64,000 nucleotides of DNA from Bacillota bacterium (GTDB lineage Bacteria > Bacillota > UBA4882 > UBA8346): the NCBI GenBank assembly GCA_023426245.1, contig JAFABB010000018.1, forward strand, positions 1-64,000, in the 5' to 3' direction. The notes below the pieces were generated by a model, which had not been told where the DNA came from, made no database searches, and saw only the letters and a program-made list of their open reading frames with translations. Position numbers and translations under genes: made by a program. Numbering within the stretch: the first letter of the stretch is position 1; each line of letters begins with the position of its first letter. Positions 1 to 7,872 of this stretch are shown here, in pieces.

Positions 1-85
1 TAAGGCGAAAAAGGTTTAATTCCAAATTTCAAACTTCGAACTTAGACCTTCACTCTTCAAACTTACTATAAGGGAGGTATACCCC

Positions 86-391
86 ATGCTTACCGACAAA
101 GATCTCGGCATCAAAAAATTGATCCTCAACCGGCTGGACCAAATCACTGACGAGGCTGAAGCCGACCCTGAATACAAAAACTTTGGTGAGCGCCCAAATC
201 AGTTACTGGAGCTGGCCGCCGCCAAATTGCCGCTGGAAGACAAAGCATTGCTGGAGGAATACGACGGCATCTGGTTTGCGCAAATCTGCCGCCGGGATGA
301 GATGATCTACAGCGCGGCGTTGATGGACGGAATCTTGATTGGGTATTGGGTCGCAATGGTTGGGCAAGGAATAGAAAAGATAAAAGTGTAA
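86..391 (+). CDS. Small helical protein, copy 1 of a three-copy family (function unknown)
   Basis: This 101-residue protein starts at an ATG placed 8 bases after a clear GGGAGG ribosome binding site. It has no signal peptide or membrane segment and reads as mostly helical, with many Leu, Glu and Ala. A second copy (1139) is nearly identical over the first 80 residues, and a third, more diverged copy lies at 1661. The layout (a DPEY motif near the N-terminus, a central LPLED segment, a C-terminal A-x-x-x-G-x-x-x-G-type helix) resembles the DUF6809-like protein encoded at 567, so the two sets may be distant relatives. That last point is inference. No enzymatic motif is visible and I cannot assign a function. 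Confidence 0.75.
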   Translation: MLTDKDLGIKKLILNRLDQITDEAEADPEYKNFGERPNQLLELAAAKLPLEDKALLEEYDGIWFAQICRRDEMIYSAALMDGILIGYWVAMVGQGIEKIKV

Positions 392-411
392 TACTGATTC
401 ACTTTAAATTA

Positions 412-512
412 AAATCGAAAAGTATCTACCGGCACTGATTTTAAAATCCGTTTCATCCGTTAAATCCGTATAATCCTGGTTCAGACGAATGTTTAGGCAA
501 TAATAAAAGCCC
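412..512. repeat. Direct repeat of about 100 bp, left copy
   Basis: This segment recurs almost base for base at 2078-2179. It begins with AAATCGAAAAGTATCTACC and ends in AAAAGCCCC. Between the two copies lie the DUF6809-like gene and the second and third copies of the small-protein family, which suggests a duplicated or movable segment. Just beyond each copy is a short inverted repeat that, on the minus strand, would give a GC hairpin followed by a T-rich tract. Confidence 0.8.
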
Positions 513-566
513 CTGAAATAAGACCCGAATTTGGGAGAGGTAGGGGCTAGAAAGAAGGCCTGTCCC

Positions 567-860
567 ATGAAATCCATTCTGGAAGAATTATTCTACGGCC
601 AATTCTTCCCCTTCGAACGGATTGTTCCCCACGACCCCGGATACCGCCCCTTAAACCAAAAAATATCCGGCCTCAAGCAAAAGTTGCAAGAGAGGCTCCC
701 GGCGGAAGATTATCGAACGCTGAAAGAACTTTTGGATTTGGGTTGCGACTCAGGCCTGATGGAAGCTTATGCTTCCTTTGAATATGGTTTCAAGCTCGGC
801 GCGCAGGTGATGATGGAGGTGCTGGGCGGCAAGGGGAAACTGGTCAGAGGGGAAGATTAG
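567..860 (+). CDS. DUF6809-like small protein
   Basis: This is a 97-residue cytosolic protein. I chose the ATG at 567 (MKSILEELF) because it follows AGAAGG at a usual distance and matches the start typical of the family; a longer reading from 531 has no good ribosome binding site. The sequence pattern (ELFYG near the start, then VPHDPGYRPLNQK, LPAEDY, and a C-terminal ASFEYGFKLGAQVMMEV helix) fits the small Bacillota family I know as DUF6809, whose function is unknown. A frameshifted relative lies at 44456 inside the tRNA-linked island, so members occur in both the core-like and mobile parts of the window. Confidence 0.75.
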   Translation: MKSILEELFYGQFFPFERIVPHDPGYRPLNQKISGLKQKLQERLPAEDYRTLKELLDLGCDSGLMEAYASFEYGFKLGAQVMMEVLGGKGKLVRGED

Positions 861-975
861 AAAGTTTGGAGAGACAAGTTTAAAAATGAAGCTTTTGAAC
901 TTCTATGAGTCAGAGAAAGGTTTTTATAATTTTTGGCTTCAATGATAATCATTTGTCGAATGCTCTGTCGCCAAT

Positions 976-1101
976 CCGCGGGATAAATCCCACGGCTGGG
1001 ATAACCCAACCCGTTTAAAACCGGCTATAAGTTCAAAAATTCAATATTGAAGCCCCGTTTACGGGGGTTGGATGCAAATAGCCGTGGGCTTTAGCCCGCG
1101 G
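976..1101. repeat. REP-like inverted repeat
   Basis: The 22-base arms CCGCGGGATAAATCCCACGG and AGCCGTGGGCTTTAGCCCGC (each continuing 2 more bases) are near-perfect inverted complements separated by about 80 bp. Each arm is itself palindromic (CCGTGGG/CCCGCGG type). Arms of this kind resemble REP elements mobilised by single-strand (Y1) transposases. No transposase is nearby, so this is a passive copy. Confidence 0.6.
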
Positions 1102-1138
1102 TCGGCAAGAGATACAACAATTAAGGAGGTTAATTCCC

Positions 1139-1460
1139 ATGCTTACCGACAAAGATCTCGGCATCAAAAAATTGATCCTCGACCGGCTGGACCAAATTAC
1201 TGACGAGGCTGAAGCCGACCCCGAATACAGAAACTTAGGCGAGCGCCCAAATCAGTTACTGGAGCTGGCCGCCGCCAAATTACCGCTGGAAGATAAAGCA
1301 TTGCTGGAGGAATACGACGACATCTGGTTTGCGCAAATCTGCCGCCGGGATGAGATGATCTACAGCGCGGCGTTGATGGACGGAATCTTGCGCACATAAT
1401 ATGTGCGACGGTTATTGGGTGGCAATGGTTGGGCAAGGAATAGAAAAAATAAAAGTGTAA
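1139..1460 (+). pseudogene. Small helical protein, copy 2, broken by a palindromic insertion
   Basis: The first 83 codons repeat copy 1 (86-391) with only a few substitutions, behind an AAGGAGG ribosome binding site. After the MDGIL segment a 17-bp near-palindrome (CGCACATAATATGTGCG, 1391-1407) interrupts the frame and brings in an immediate TAA at 1397. Downstream, in another frame, the original C-terminal codons (GYWVAMVGQGIEKIKV) still run to the stop at 1458-1460. The intact parent length would be about 101 residues; the product now is 86 residues and lacks the last helix. The coding bases on both sides are otherwise undecayed, so the event looks recent. Confidence 0.75.
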
Positions 1461-1660
1461 TACTGACTCACCGAAGATAACATCCATCGCTAGTCCCCTA
1501 AAAGCTTATAGGCTTCAACGGCTTCGATTACTCTCCCACTGAATGTACTGCTTTGATTTAACATCATTGGGGGAGAGCGAGAGAGAGGTCTGCGCCCAAA
1601 TTTCACTCATTGGCCCTAAATTAGGTTTATTTAAGACTTTAGTTTTAGGAGGCATTCCCC

Positions 1661-1981
1661 ATGCTCACCGACAAAGACCTTGGCATCCAAAAATTCATTC
1701 TCGACCGGATCACCCAGATCGATAACGAGATTGTCCAAAACGACCCCGAATATAAGGAGCGGGGCGAGCGCGGCGCACAGCGCTACGGTGAACTGCTGAA
1801 ACTGGCTGCAGCCAAACTGTCCCCGGAAGACGGTATGCTGTTGAAAGAGTATGTCAATACCTGCTTTGATCAGATTTGCCGCCGGGACGAGCTAATCTAC
1901 AGCGAGGCGCTGATGGACGGGATCTTGATTGGGTATTGGGTGGCCTTGATTGGACAAGGAATAGATAAAATAAAAGTATGA
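1661..1981 (+). CDS. Small helical protein, copy 3 (diverged, intact)
   Basis: This 106-residue protein begins at an ATG behind TTTTAGGAGG. It shares the opening MLTDKDLGI, the DPEY region, the QICRRDE motif and the MDGILIGYWVA tail with copy 1. It carries a five-residue insertion before the LLKLAAAKL segment and many conservative changes. Three copies within 2 kb, with this one clearly older, point to repeated local duplication. No signal peptide, cysteine cluster or known catalytic motif is present. Function unknown. Confidence 0.7.
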   Translation: MLTDKDLGIQKFILDRITQIDNEIVQNDPEYKERGERGAQRYGELLKLAAAKLSPEDGMLLKEYVNTCFDQICRRDELIYSEALMDGILIGYWVALIGQGIDKIKV

Positions 1982-2077
1982 AGAAAGAAGCCTGAAAATC
2001 AGACCTGGGAAAATCCTTTTTTATTGCATCCCCAGAAGTTGCAAAAAAGAAAATCAATCGAAATCGACTCCATATTT

Positions 2078-2179
2078 AAATCGAAAAGTATCTACCGGCA
2101 CTGATTTTAAAATCCGTTTCATCGGTCTAATCCGTTAAATCCTGGTTCAGACGAATGTTTAGGCAATCATAAAAAGCCC
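2078..2179. repeat. Direct repeat of about 100 bp, right copy
   Basis: This matches 412-512, differing mainly where TCCGTTAAATCCGTATAATCC in the left copy is rearranged here. It is followed by CCCGAC-loop-GTCGGG (to about 2200), again giving a hairpin plus T-run on the minus strand. The pair brackets 1.6 kb of paralogous small genes. Confidence 0.8.
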
Positions 2180-2445
2180 CCGACTTTCAGGTAATGTCGG
2201 GAGAGGGTAGCTCACATCGGGCATTCATTATCGTTTGTTCCAGACTAAGAGTCTTTGGGATAATCCCTTTTAACTTTTTAAGAATAAATGATATAATGGG
2301 AACGTGGACATGTCGATGGACAAGGTGTAACACTGGTTTAGGTAGCACAAGGAAGATTGCCGGTTAGCCGACGGGTCCGCCGTTTTGGGTGAAGGTGTAT
2401 TATTGAATAAAGGAATTTTAATATGTGGAAAGGGGCGCTTTTTGC
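2180..2445 (+). promoter_or_regulatory. Leader region with a probable promoter before the coiled-coil gene
   Basis: A TATAAT hexamer at 2292-2297 has a weak -35 (TTTAAC, 2269-2274) at 17 bp. The roughly 150 bp between it and the gene start at 2446 contain GC-rich stretches that could fold, but I do not recognise a known riboswitch or small RNA. Confidence 0.35.
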
Positions 2446-2757
2446 ATGACCGAGCGCGAACTATTAGAATTAGCAATTCAAAAAATAACCGGAATCGAAC
2501 AAAAAGTAGTTGGAATCGGACAAGATGTCAAACTGATGAAAATCCAGCAATCCGAACATGGAGAGATGATTCATTCGCTGGTCCATTCAAGTGAAGTTCA
2601 AAAGGCTCAATATGATGCCTTGCAAATGGAAGTTGCCAAATTATCCGGGGAAATGAATCAGGGATTCTCAGACTTAACCGAAATCCAAAAATCCCTCGTT
2701 GAAATGTACGGCGACCACGAAGCCAAAATCAGAATCTTACAACGCAAACCGGTTTGA
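2446..2757 (+). CDS. Small coiled-coil protein (function unknown)
   Basis: This is a protein of about 103 residues. I prefer the ATG at 2446 (MTERELLELAIQKI) to an upstream in-frame ATG at 2425 because AAAGGGG sits at the right distance before it. The sequence is a near-continuous heptad pattern (IxxIEQKVVGIGQDVKLMKI, then AQYDALQMEVAKLSGEM) typical of a long coiled coil, ending in EAKIRILQRKPV. Similar small proteins occur in many Bacillota, often as unnamed coiled-coil proteins. It has its own promoter and terminator, so it is a single-gene unit. Role unknown; a scaffold or structural role is only a guess. Confidence 0.6.
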   Translation: MTERELLELAIQKITGIEQKVVGIGQDVKLMKIQQSEHGEMIHSLVHSSEVQKAQYDALQMEVAKLSGEMNQGFSDLTEIQKSLVEMYGDHEAKIRILQRKPV

Positions 2758-2902
2758 GGATTTCCCCTGCTTAGAGAACGAATTATAAGAACTACTCCTC
2801 CTTTGCCAAATAAAAACCACTGTAGAAAAGTATCCATTTGCCTTAGGTTTATCTCATACTTCAAACTTATCTGGTAAGAAAAGGTCCACCCCAATTTTAA
2901 AA

Positions 2903-2928
2903 TCACCTTCCGGTGGTTCTTTTTTTAT
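2903..2928 (+). terminator. Rho-independent terminator after the coiled-coil gene
   Basis: TCACC-TTCC-GGTGG followed by TTCTTTTTTT, about 145 bp after the stop. Confidence 0.7.
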
Positions 2929-2966
2929 TGGTATAATTATGTCAAAATAGGCTTGTGAGGTAGCTC

Positions 2967-4433
2967 ATGTTTAATGATTTAAGACTCGTAAAGAACAAAG
3001 CGGTTTATCTTCAAATCAAGGATTATATCAAAGGGCTGATCCTCTCCGGGGTTTTGCTACCCGGCGTGAAACTGCCGGCCTCCCGGGAACTGGCCGCTAT
3101 CTTGAAGGTGAGCCGCAATACGGTTGTCCAGGCTTATCAGTATCTTGAGGACGACGGGTTTATTCATACCGTAAAAGGTCGGGGCGTCTTTGCGGCGGAG
3201 GTCTCCGTCCGGAAAGAACAAGAAAACCTCAATTTGAACTGGGAATCCAGGGTCAGCGGGTTCGCCAAAAAGGCAGTAGCGCTGGATATTGAGAAGAACG
3301 AACTGCGTTGGGAGAAGGGAATGCTCTCTTTCAAGAGTATTGCTCCCAATCCCGAACTCTTTTCTCTGGAAGACTTCAAGAGAGCGGTTTTGAACCAGTT
3401 GGCGGCGGAAGGGGAAAAGCTCCTCAATTACGGGTATGCCCGGGGATACAAATATTTGCTGGAGTATTTAACCGGGTATATGAGAAATAAGGGAGTGGAA
3501 GCCTCCGGAAAAGAACTGCTGATCACCAATGGTTTTACCGAAGGTTTCAACCTGCTCTTATCAGCCCTCGCAGGACCCGGAGACAAGGTTATCTGTGAAA
3601 ACCCGACTCATAATACGGCTTTAAAAATTATGCGGTTGGCCGGTCTAAAGATAACCGGGGTTCCCGTTGAAACAGACGGTATTAATCTTAAGATTTTGGA
3701 GGAACGTCTGGCCGGGGAGGAATTCAAGTTAGGTTTCCTGATTCCCTCTTATCACAATCCCACCGGTTTGGTGATGGCTCCGGAAAAACGGGTGGCGGTT
3801 TTGAAAATCTTTGAAAAGTATCAGGTTCCGGTGGTTGAGGATGGTTTCAATGAAGAACTGCGGTATTACGGATCTCACGTAGCGCCTTTAATGGCCTTGG
3901 CCGGTTCCGGTAACGGAGTCGTCTATCTGGGGAGTTTTTCCAAGGTGCTTTTTCCGGGGCTTCGCATTGGCTGGATTATGGGGGATTCAAAGCTGATCGC
4001 TTATTTGGAAAGCGTGAAGCGCAGTTTTAATATTCATACTTCCTTTTTGGATCAAGCCATTCTTTATGAATTTTTGCAAAGCGGCTCCTTTGAAAAGTAT
4101 CTTCGCAAGGCCAGAAAAGTTTACCGGGAACAACACCAAACCGCTACCAAGCTCGCAATGGAGTATATACCCTGCCGCAGGATCTGGGGTGAAGGCGGGT
4201 TGCATATCTTCATCGAACTGGATGATGGCCTAAACGCCAGGGAAGTGCTGGACCAGTGCCACCGCCGGGGAGTTCTCTTCATGCCGGGGGATATCTTCTA
4301 TACCGACGGCGGAGGGGCCAATACCTTCAGGCTGGGAATCTCCAGAGTCTCCCAAAAGGAGATGGAGCAGGGTTTTAGAATCATCGGGGAAGTGGTGAAG
4401 GATCTCCCTATGAAACTTCATTCCGGCAAATAA
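2967..4433 (+). CDS. MocR-type (GntR/aminotransferase) transcriptional regulator
   Basis: This is a 488-residue protein, the usual size for the MocR subfamily. Residues about 10-78 form a GntR winged helix (LPASRELAAILKVSRNTVVQAYQYLEDDGF). Residues about 110-480 form a fold-type I aminotransferase domain that binds PLP, with SYHNPTG and the Schiff-base lysine in GSFSKVLFPG (about K326). In this family the second domain usually senses PLP or an amino acid rather than doing catalysis. It starts at an ATG just after a TATAAT box (about 2933) and lies 110 bp ahead of the aminotransferase at 4544, which is a plausible target. The effector cannot be read from the sequence; PdxR-like and amino-acid-responsive roles are both possible. 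Confidence 0.9.
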   Translation: MFNDLRLVKNKAVYLQIKDYIKGLILSGVLLPGVKLPASRELAAILKVSRNTVVQAYQYLEDDGFIHTVKGRGVFAAEVSVRKEQENLNLNWESRVSGFAKKAVALDIEKNELRWEKGMLSFKSIAPNPELFSLEDFKRAVLNQLAAEGEKLLNYGYARGYKYLLEYLTGYMRNKGVEASGKELLITNGFTEGFNLLLSALAGPGDKVICENPTHNTALKIMRLAGLKITGVPVETDGINLKILEERLAGEEFKLGFLIPSYHNPTGLVMAPEKRVAVLKIFEKYQVPVVEDGFNEELRYYGSHVAPLMALAGSGNGVVYLGSFSKVLFPGLRIGWIMGDSKLIAYLESVKRSFNIHTSFLDQAILYEFLQSGSFEKYLRKARKVYREQHQTATKLAMEYIPCRRIWGEGGLHIFIELDDGLNAREVLDQCHRRGVLFMPGDIFYTDGGGANTFRLGISRVSQKEMEQGFRIIGEVVKDLPMKLHSGK

Positions 4434-4543
4434 TGAAGAATGCAACTTACACTTATGATGGATGATAAAAACATGTTTGTATTCCGGTACCGATCATGTT
4501 TGGCTGGAAATTGCTCAAGTATATCAAAAGAAGGGATAGAATC

Positions 4544-5791
4544 ATGAGAGTTTATAAAAAGTCTACCAAGCTGGATCACGTCTGTTATGACATCCGCGGG
4601 CCCATTGTGGAAGAGGCCAAACGGATGGAAGAGGCTGGAGAGTCCATTATCAAGCTGCATACCGGCAATCCGGCCACTTTTGGTTTTGAAGTCCCCGATG
4701 TGATTCTGCGGGAAATGACCGAGAATCTCAGCCATGCTCACGGTTATACAGACTCCAAGGGGATCAAGACGGCCCGGGAAGCGATTTGCAAATTCAGCCG
4801 GGGAAAAGGAATCCCTGTTAAAGGCGTGGATGATGTTTATATCGGCAATGGGGTCAGCGAGTTGATTATGATCGCCATGCAAGGTTTGCTTAATAATGAT
4901 GATGAAATCTTAATCCCCTCTCCCGACTATCCTTTGTGGACCGCTGCGGTCAATTTGGCGGGAGGCACGGCGGTGCATTACCGCTGTGATGAACTTTCCG
5001 ATTGGAATCCGGATCTTTTGGATATCCAGAAGAAAGTCTCGCCGAGAACCAAAGGCATCGTGATTATTAATCCCAACAATCCCACCGGCGCCGTTTATTC
5101 CCGGGAAATCCTCCAACAAATCGTGGATTTGGCTGTCGCCAATCATTTGATCGTTTTTACGGACGAGATTTATGACCGGATTCTCTATGACGGGGAGGAA
5201 CATGTCTCAACAGCTTCCCTATCCGATGAAACGCTGTTTGTGACCATGAACGGCCTCTCCAAATCCCATCGGATCGCGGGATTCCGGGCGGGCTGGATGG
5301 TGATCAGCGGCAATAAGGCCATGGCTTCCGATTACTTGGAGGGACTCACCATACTGTCTTCGATGCGTTTGTGCAGCAATGCCCCCTCCCAATATGCAAT
5401 CAGTATCGCCCTGTCCAATCAACAATCGATTTATGATTTGACTTCGCCTGGAGGAAGGCTCCGGGAGCAACGGGACTATGCCTGGGAAAGGCTCAATTCC
5501 ATACCGGGTTTTTCCTGCGTGAAACCTAAAGCCGCCCTTTACCTCTTCCCTAAAGTGGACACCGAGAGATTTGGTATCAAGGACGATCAGCGGTTGATTT
5601 ACGATTTGCTGGTGCAAGAGAAAGTGCTTTTGGTACAGGGGACCGGCTTCAATTGGTCCCAGCCCGATCATTTCCGGTTTGTGTTCCTGCCGGAAATGGC
5701 ACAGCTGAAGGAAGCGCTGGATCGAATCGAGAGATTTATGGGGTCGTACCGCCAGAGTCAAAAGGGAATCCATCGGGAAATGGTGGTTTGA
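4544..5791 (+). CDS. alaA: AlaA-type aminotransferase (probable glutamate-pyruvate transaminase)
   Basis: This is a 415-residue PLP enzyme of aminotransferase class I/II. I chose the ATG at 4544 (MRVYKKSTKLDHVCYDIRGP), preceded by AGAAGGGA, over the reading from 4496, because it matches the N-terminus usual for AlaA/YfbQ. Diagnostic segments are IRGPIVEEAKRME, HTGNPATFGF, IINPNNPTGAVY, DEIYDRILYDG and the PLP lysine in GLSKSHRIAGFRAGW (K240). AlaA makes alanine from pyruvate with glutamate as amino donor in the cytosol. It follows the MocR gene on the same strand and may be co-regulated with it. Substrate choice within class I aminotransferases is inferred from these motifs and is less certain than the family. 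Confidence 0.82.
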   Translation: MRVYKKSTKLDHVCYDIRGPIVEEAKRMEEAGESIIKLHTGNPATFGFEVPDVILREMTENLSHAHGYTDSKGIKTAREAICKFSRGKGIPVKGVDDVYIGNGVSELIMIAMQGLLNNDDEILIPSPDYPLWTAAVNLAGGTAVHYRCDELSDWNPDLLDIQKKVSPRTKGIVIINPNNPTGAVYSREILQQIVDLAVANHLIVFTDEIYDRILYDGEEHVSTASLSDETLFVTMNGLSKSHRIAGFRAGWMVISGNKAMASDYLEGLTILSSMRLCSNAPSQYAISIALSNQQSIYDLTSPGGRLREQRDYAWERLNSIPGFSCVKPKAALYLFPKVDTERFGIKDDQRLIYDLLVQEKVLLVQGTGFNWSQPDHFRFVFLPEMAQLKEALDRIERFMGSYRQSQKGIHREMVV

Positions 5792-5886
5792 ACCTTTTTA
5801 AACCGGAATCAATCATCGATTTCTGATAGGAATAAAGCGCCCAAAAAAGTTCCACCTTCACCCGGAGAGAATAAGAAAGTAAAATA

Positions 5887-5908
5887 AAAATGGAATGAAT
5901 TCCATTTT
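5887..5908. promoter_or_regulatory. Inverted repeat ahead of the AGE-family gene
   Basis: Two 10-base arms (AAAATGGAAT and ATTCCATTTT) flank two bases, ending about 20 bp before the gene start and just before the ribosome binding site. It could be an operator or a hairpin masking translation. There is no U-tract, so it is not a clear terminator. Confidence 0.5.
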
Positions 5909-5928
5909 GTGGGAGGGTGGAACGAGTG

Positions 5929-7413
5929 ATGATGAAAAAACGATTATTCATGGCAATATGGGTATTGTTAGTTAGTCTTGTTTCGTTTGAATACGCTGAA
6001 AGTGAAATTAATTACGGCCAATATCTCGGGGGAGATTATTGGCGGCGGCAAGCCCTTGAAGATATCATTCCTTTCTGGGTGAATACCCTGGATAAAAAGG
6101 ATGGCGGTTATTTTACCGATGTTGGCCGTACCGGCACCGTCGGTACCAATCCGCTCAAATATCCCCGGATGGTCTCCCGGCTGGTTTTTGGTTTTAGTGT
6201 GGCCTATTTGTTCAGCGGGGATGAAAAATACCTTCTTTTGGCGAAACACGGTATGGATTACTTGGAAAAATACGGTTGGGACTCCAAATACGGCGGGTGG
6301 TTTATGGAATTGAATGCGGAGAACCGGCCAACCGCTCCAATGAAGGTCTTATTTGATGAAACCTATGGTAACGTCGGGCCGATATTTTATTACTATGCGA
6401 CAGGGAACCGGGAAGCGTTGAATTTAGTTACAAAAACTCACCGTTTGATGAAGGGGAAGGCTTGGGACCCGGAGTATCAGGGTTACTATGGATGGCTTGA
6501 GCAAGACTGGAGTGTCAGTAACACTGAAAAATCATTTAATTCACAAATCGACACCGCGACGGCTTATTTGATTTATTATTATTTGAATGTAAAAAGTCCA
6601 GGATTGTTGAACGACTTAAGAGAGATTGGCAATGTGGCAATTGAGCGGATGTATGATTCGAATACCGGTTATATCAGGGAAAACTACAGTAGAGAGTGGA
6701 ATTACCTCGGTAGTTACCTGGGAGACCCGGATCAGATTGATATCGGACATAACCTTAAAACGGCCTGGGTATTATTACGGTTATACCAATTAACCGGTGA
6801 AGAAAAATATTATGATGTTGCCCGGAAATTATCCGCCAAACTATTGGAGACGGCTTGGGACAATCAATATGATGGTTGGTATTTTACCAAAAATGTTTAT
6901 CAGCCTGCCAAGAATGATGATGAGCGGCTCAAGTGCTGGTGGACCCAGACGGAAGGCAGTTTTATGCTGCTGAATATGTATAATATCACTAAAGACCCGC
7001 TTTACCTTGATTATTTTAAAAAGAACGCTTATTTTTGGGATCGTTTTATGGTAGACCATCAATACAAAGAAGTATATCCTTATGTTCTTGACTCCGGGAC
7101 GCCGGATGCCCGGACCAACTATAAGGGGGATTTATTTAAATCCGCATATCACTCCATGGAAAATGCCCTCATGAACTATTTATACCTTCAGTTGTACGTC
7201 CAGCATCAAACCGCGGAGTTGCATTTCCTGCTTTCGGCTTCGAAAAATGGTACCAAGCACTATGTTAAAATTATTGAAGATCCCGACGTAGTCATTAAAG
7301 ATGTCAAAATAAACGGGAGACCCTGGAAACGGTTTAATTCCCGGGAAGGGTATTTACTTCTTCCAAAGGGTGATCAATTAAAAGTCCAGGTTGTCTTGGG
7401 TGTTGGGAGATAG
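5929..7413 (+). CDS. Secreted AGE-family (N-acylglucosamine/cellobiose 2-epimerase-like) protein
   Basis: This protein of about 494 residues has a signal peptide (MKKRLFMAIWVLLVSLVSFEYAES), so it is probably exported. The body is an (alpha/alpha)6 barrel of the AGE superfamily, shown by repeated W/Y/G-rich blocks such as KKDGGYF, KYGGWF, YQGYYGW and QYDGWYF and by conserved histidines in DIGHNLKTAWVLLR and KSAYHSMENALMNY. Family members epimerise sugars at C2 or bind sugar chains. A C-terminal extension of about 75 residues looks like a small beta domain. Signal peptides are unusual for this family, whose known epimerases are mostly cytosolic. Possible starts are GTG 5926, ATG 5929 and ATG 5932; GGGAGGG precedes them all. 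The terminator at 7437 makes it monocistronic. Confidence 0.75.
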   Translation: MMKKRLFMAIWVLLVSLVSFEYAESEINYGQYLGGDYWRRQALEDIIPFWVNTLDKKDGGYFTDVGRTGTVGTNPLKYPRMVSRLVFGFSVAYLFSGDEKYLLLAKHGMDYLEKYGWDSKYGGWFMELNAENRPTAPMKVLFDETYGNVGPIFYYYATGNREALNLVTKTHRLMKGKAWDPEYQGYYGWLEQDWSVSNTEKSFNSQIDTATAYLIYYYLNVKSPGLLNDLREIGNVAIERMYDSNTGYIRENYSREWNYLGSYLGDPDQIDIGHNLKTAWVLLRLYQLTGEEKYYDVARKLSAKLLETAWDNQYDGWYFTKNVYQPAKNDDERLKCWWTQTEGSFMLLNMYNITKDPLYLDYFKKNAYFWDRFMVDHQYKEVYPYVLDSGTPDARTNYKGDLFKSAYHSMENALMNYLYLQLYVQHQTAELHFLLSASKNGTKHYVKIIEDPDVVIKDVKINGRPWKRFNSREGYLLLPKGDQLKVQVVLGVGR

Positions 7414-7436
7414 CGGGAAAGGCTGAACGATAAATA

Positions 7437-7480
7437 AAAGCTCCTGAAGAAGAATATCTTCTTCCAGGAGCTTATTTTTG
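7437..7480 (+). terminator. Rho-independent terminator
   Basis: AAGCTCCTG(A)AGAAGA pairs with TCTTCTTCCAGGAGCTT across a three-base loop with one bulge, followed by ATTTTTG, 24 bases past the AGE-family stop. Confidence 0.85.
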
Positions 7481-7632
7481 CCCTTTAGCAGGAAATGCGA
7501 TTGAAAGAAGACCCATGACAACGGCTTTCGATTTGCCATAAAATTCCCTCTCCCGGGCAGGATATTGGAAGGAAAATAGGGAACTATTTTTTGTCATGCA
7601 AGGATATCGATGTGGATAAATATACAATTCAG

Positions 7633-7654
7633 TATAATGACGATTGTCATTATA
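7633..7654. promoter_or_regulatory. Perfect inverted repeat upstream of the arginine operon
   Basis: TATAATGAC and GTCATTATA arms (9 bp each) flank GATT. It sits 58 bp upstream of the arg -10 box, a usual place for an operator of a dimeric regulator. The regulator cannot be identified. Confidence 0.5.
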
Positions 7655-7689
7655 ACCATAAAATATTCGTAAACAATTTCGATATAGAC

Positions 7690-7726
7690 TTGCTGTTTAT
7701 TCAATTTTTATGTATAATTATCACTA
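7690..7726 (+). promoter_or_regulatory. Arginine operon promoter overlapping an ARG-box-like site
   Basis: TTGCTG (7690-7695) and TATAAT (7713-7718) are spaced 17 bp. The -10 lies inside TATGTATAATTATCACTA (7709-7726), which resembles the ARG box bound by ArgR/AhrC, with a good left half and a poor right half. ArgR binding here would block RNA polymerase when arginine is plentiful. The match is by eye, so the operator is inference; the promoter is well supported. Confidence 0.6.
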
Positions 7727-7872
7727 ACAGTTTTGGCGGGCGAGTGAAGCATACCCCCAAAATAATCGAGTGGGGTTGGACGCTACACATAAAGTATAAT
7801 CTCCCTTGCGAGCCGTAAAGGTAATTTGGGGATATTACACTTTGAAAAAATGGGCAAAAGAGGGGAATCAAA

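Noticed and set aside
1543..1725. 60-codon plus-strand frame before copy 3 of the small-protein family
   Set aside because: It overlaps the start and ribosome binding site of the real gene at 1661 in another frame.
5219..5773. 184-codon minus-strand reading frame opposite the AlaA gene
   Set aside because: It lies wholly antisense to a clear aminotransferase gene, has no ribosome binding site and no family features.
7633..7654. Fur or PerR box
   Set aside because: The inverted repeat shares AT-rich arms with those boxes but does not fit either consensus spacing, and the downstream genes are for arginine synthesis.
7591..7818. 75-codon plus-strand frame in the arg leader
   Set aside because: It overlaps the arg promoter and palindrome, has an unusual composition and no ribosome binding site.
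7481..7872. T-box or amino-acid riboswitch in the arg leader
   Set aside because: I looked for the T-box core and specifier arrangement and for a leader terminator and found neither; the promoter lies too close to the gene.
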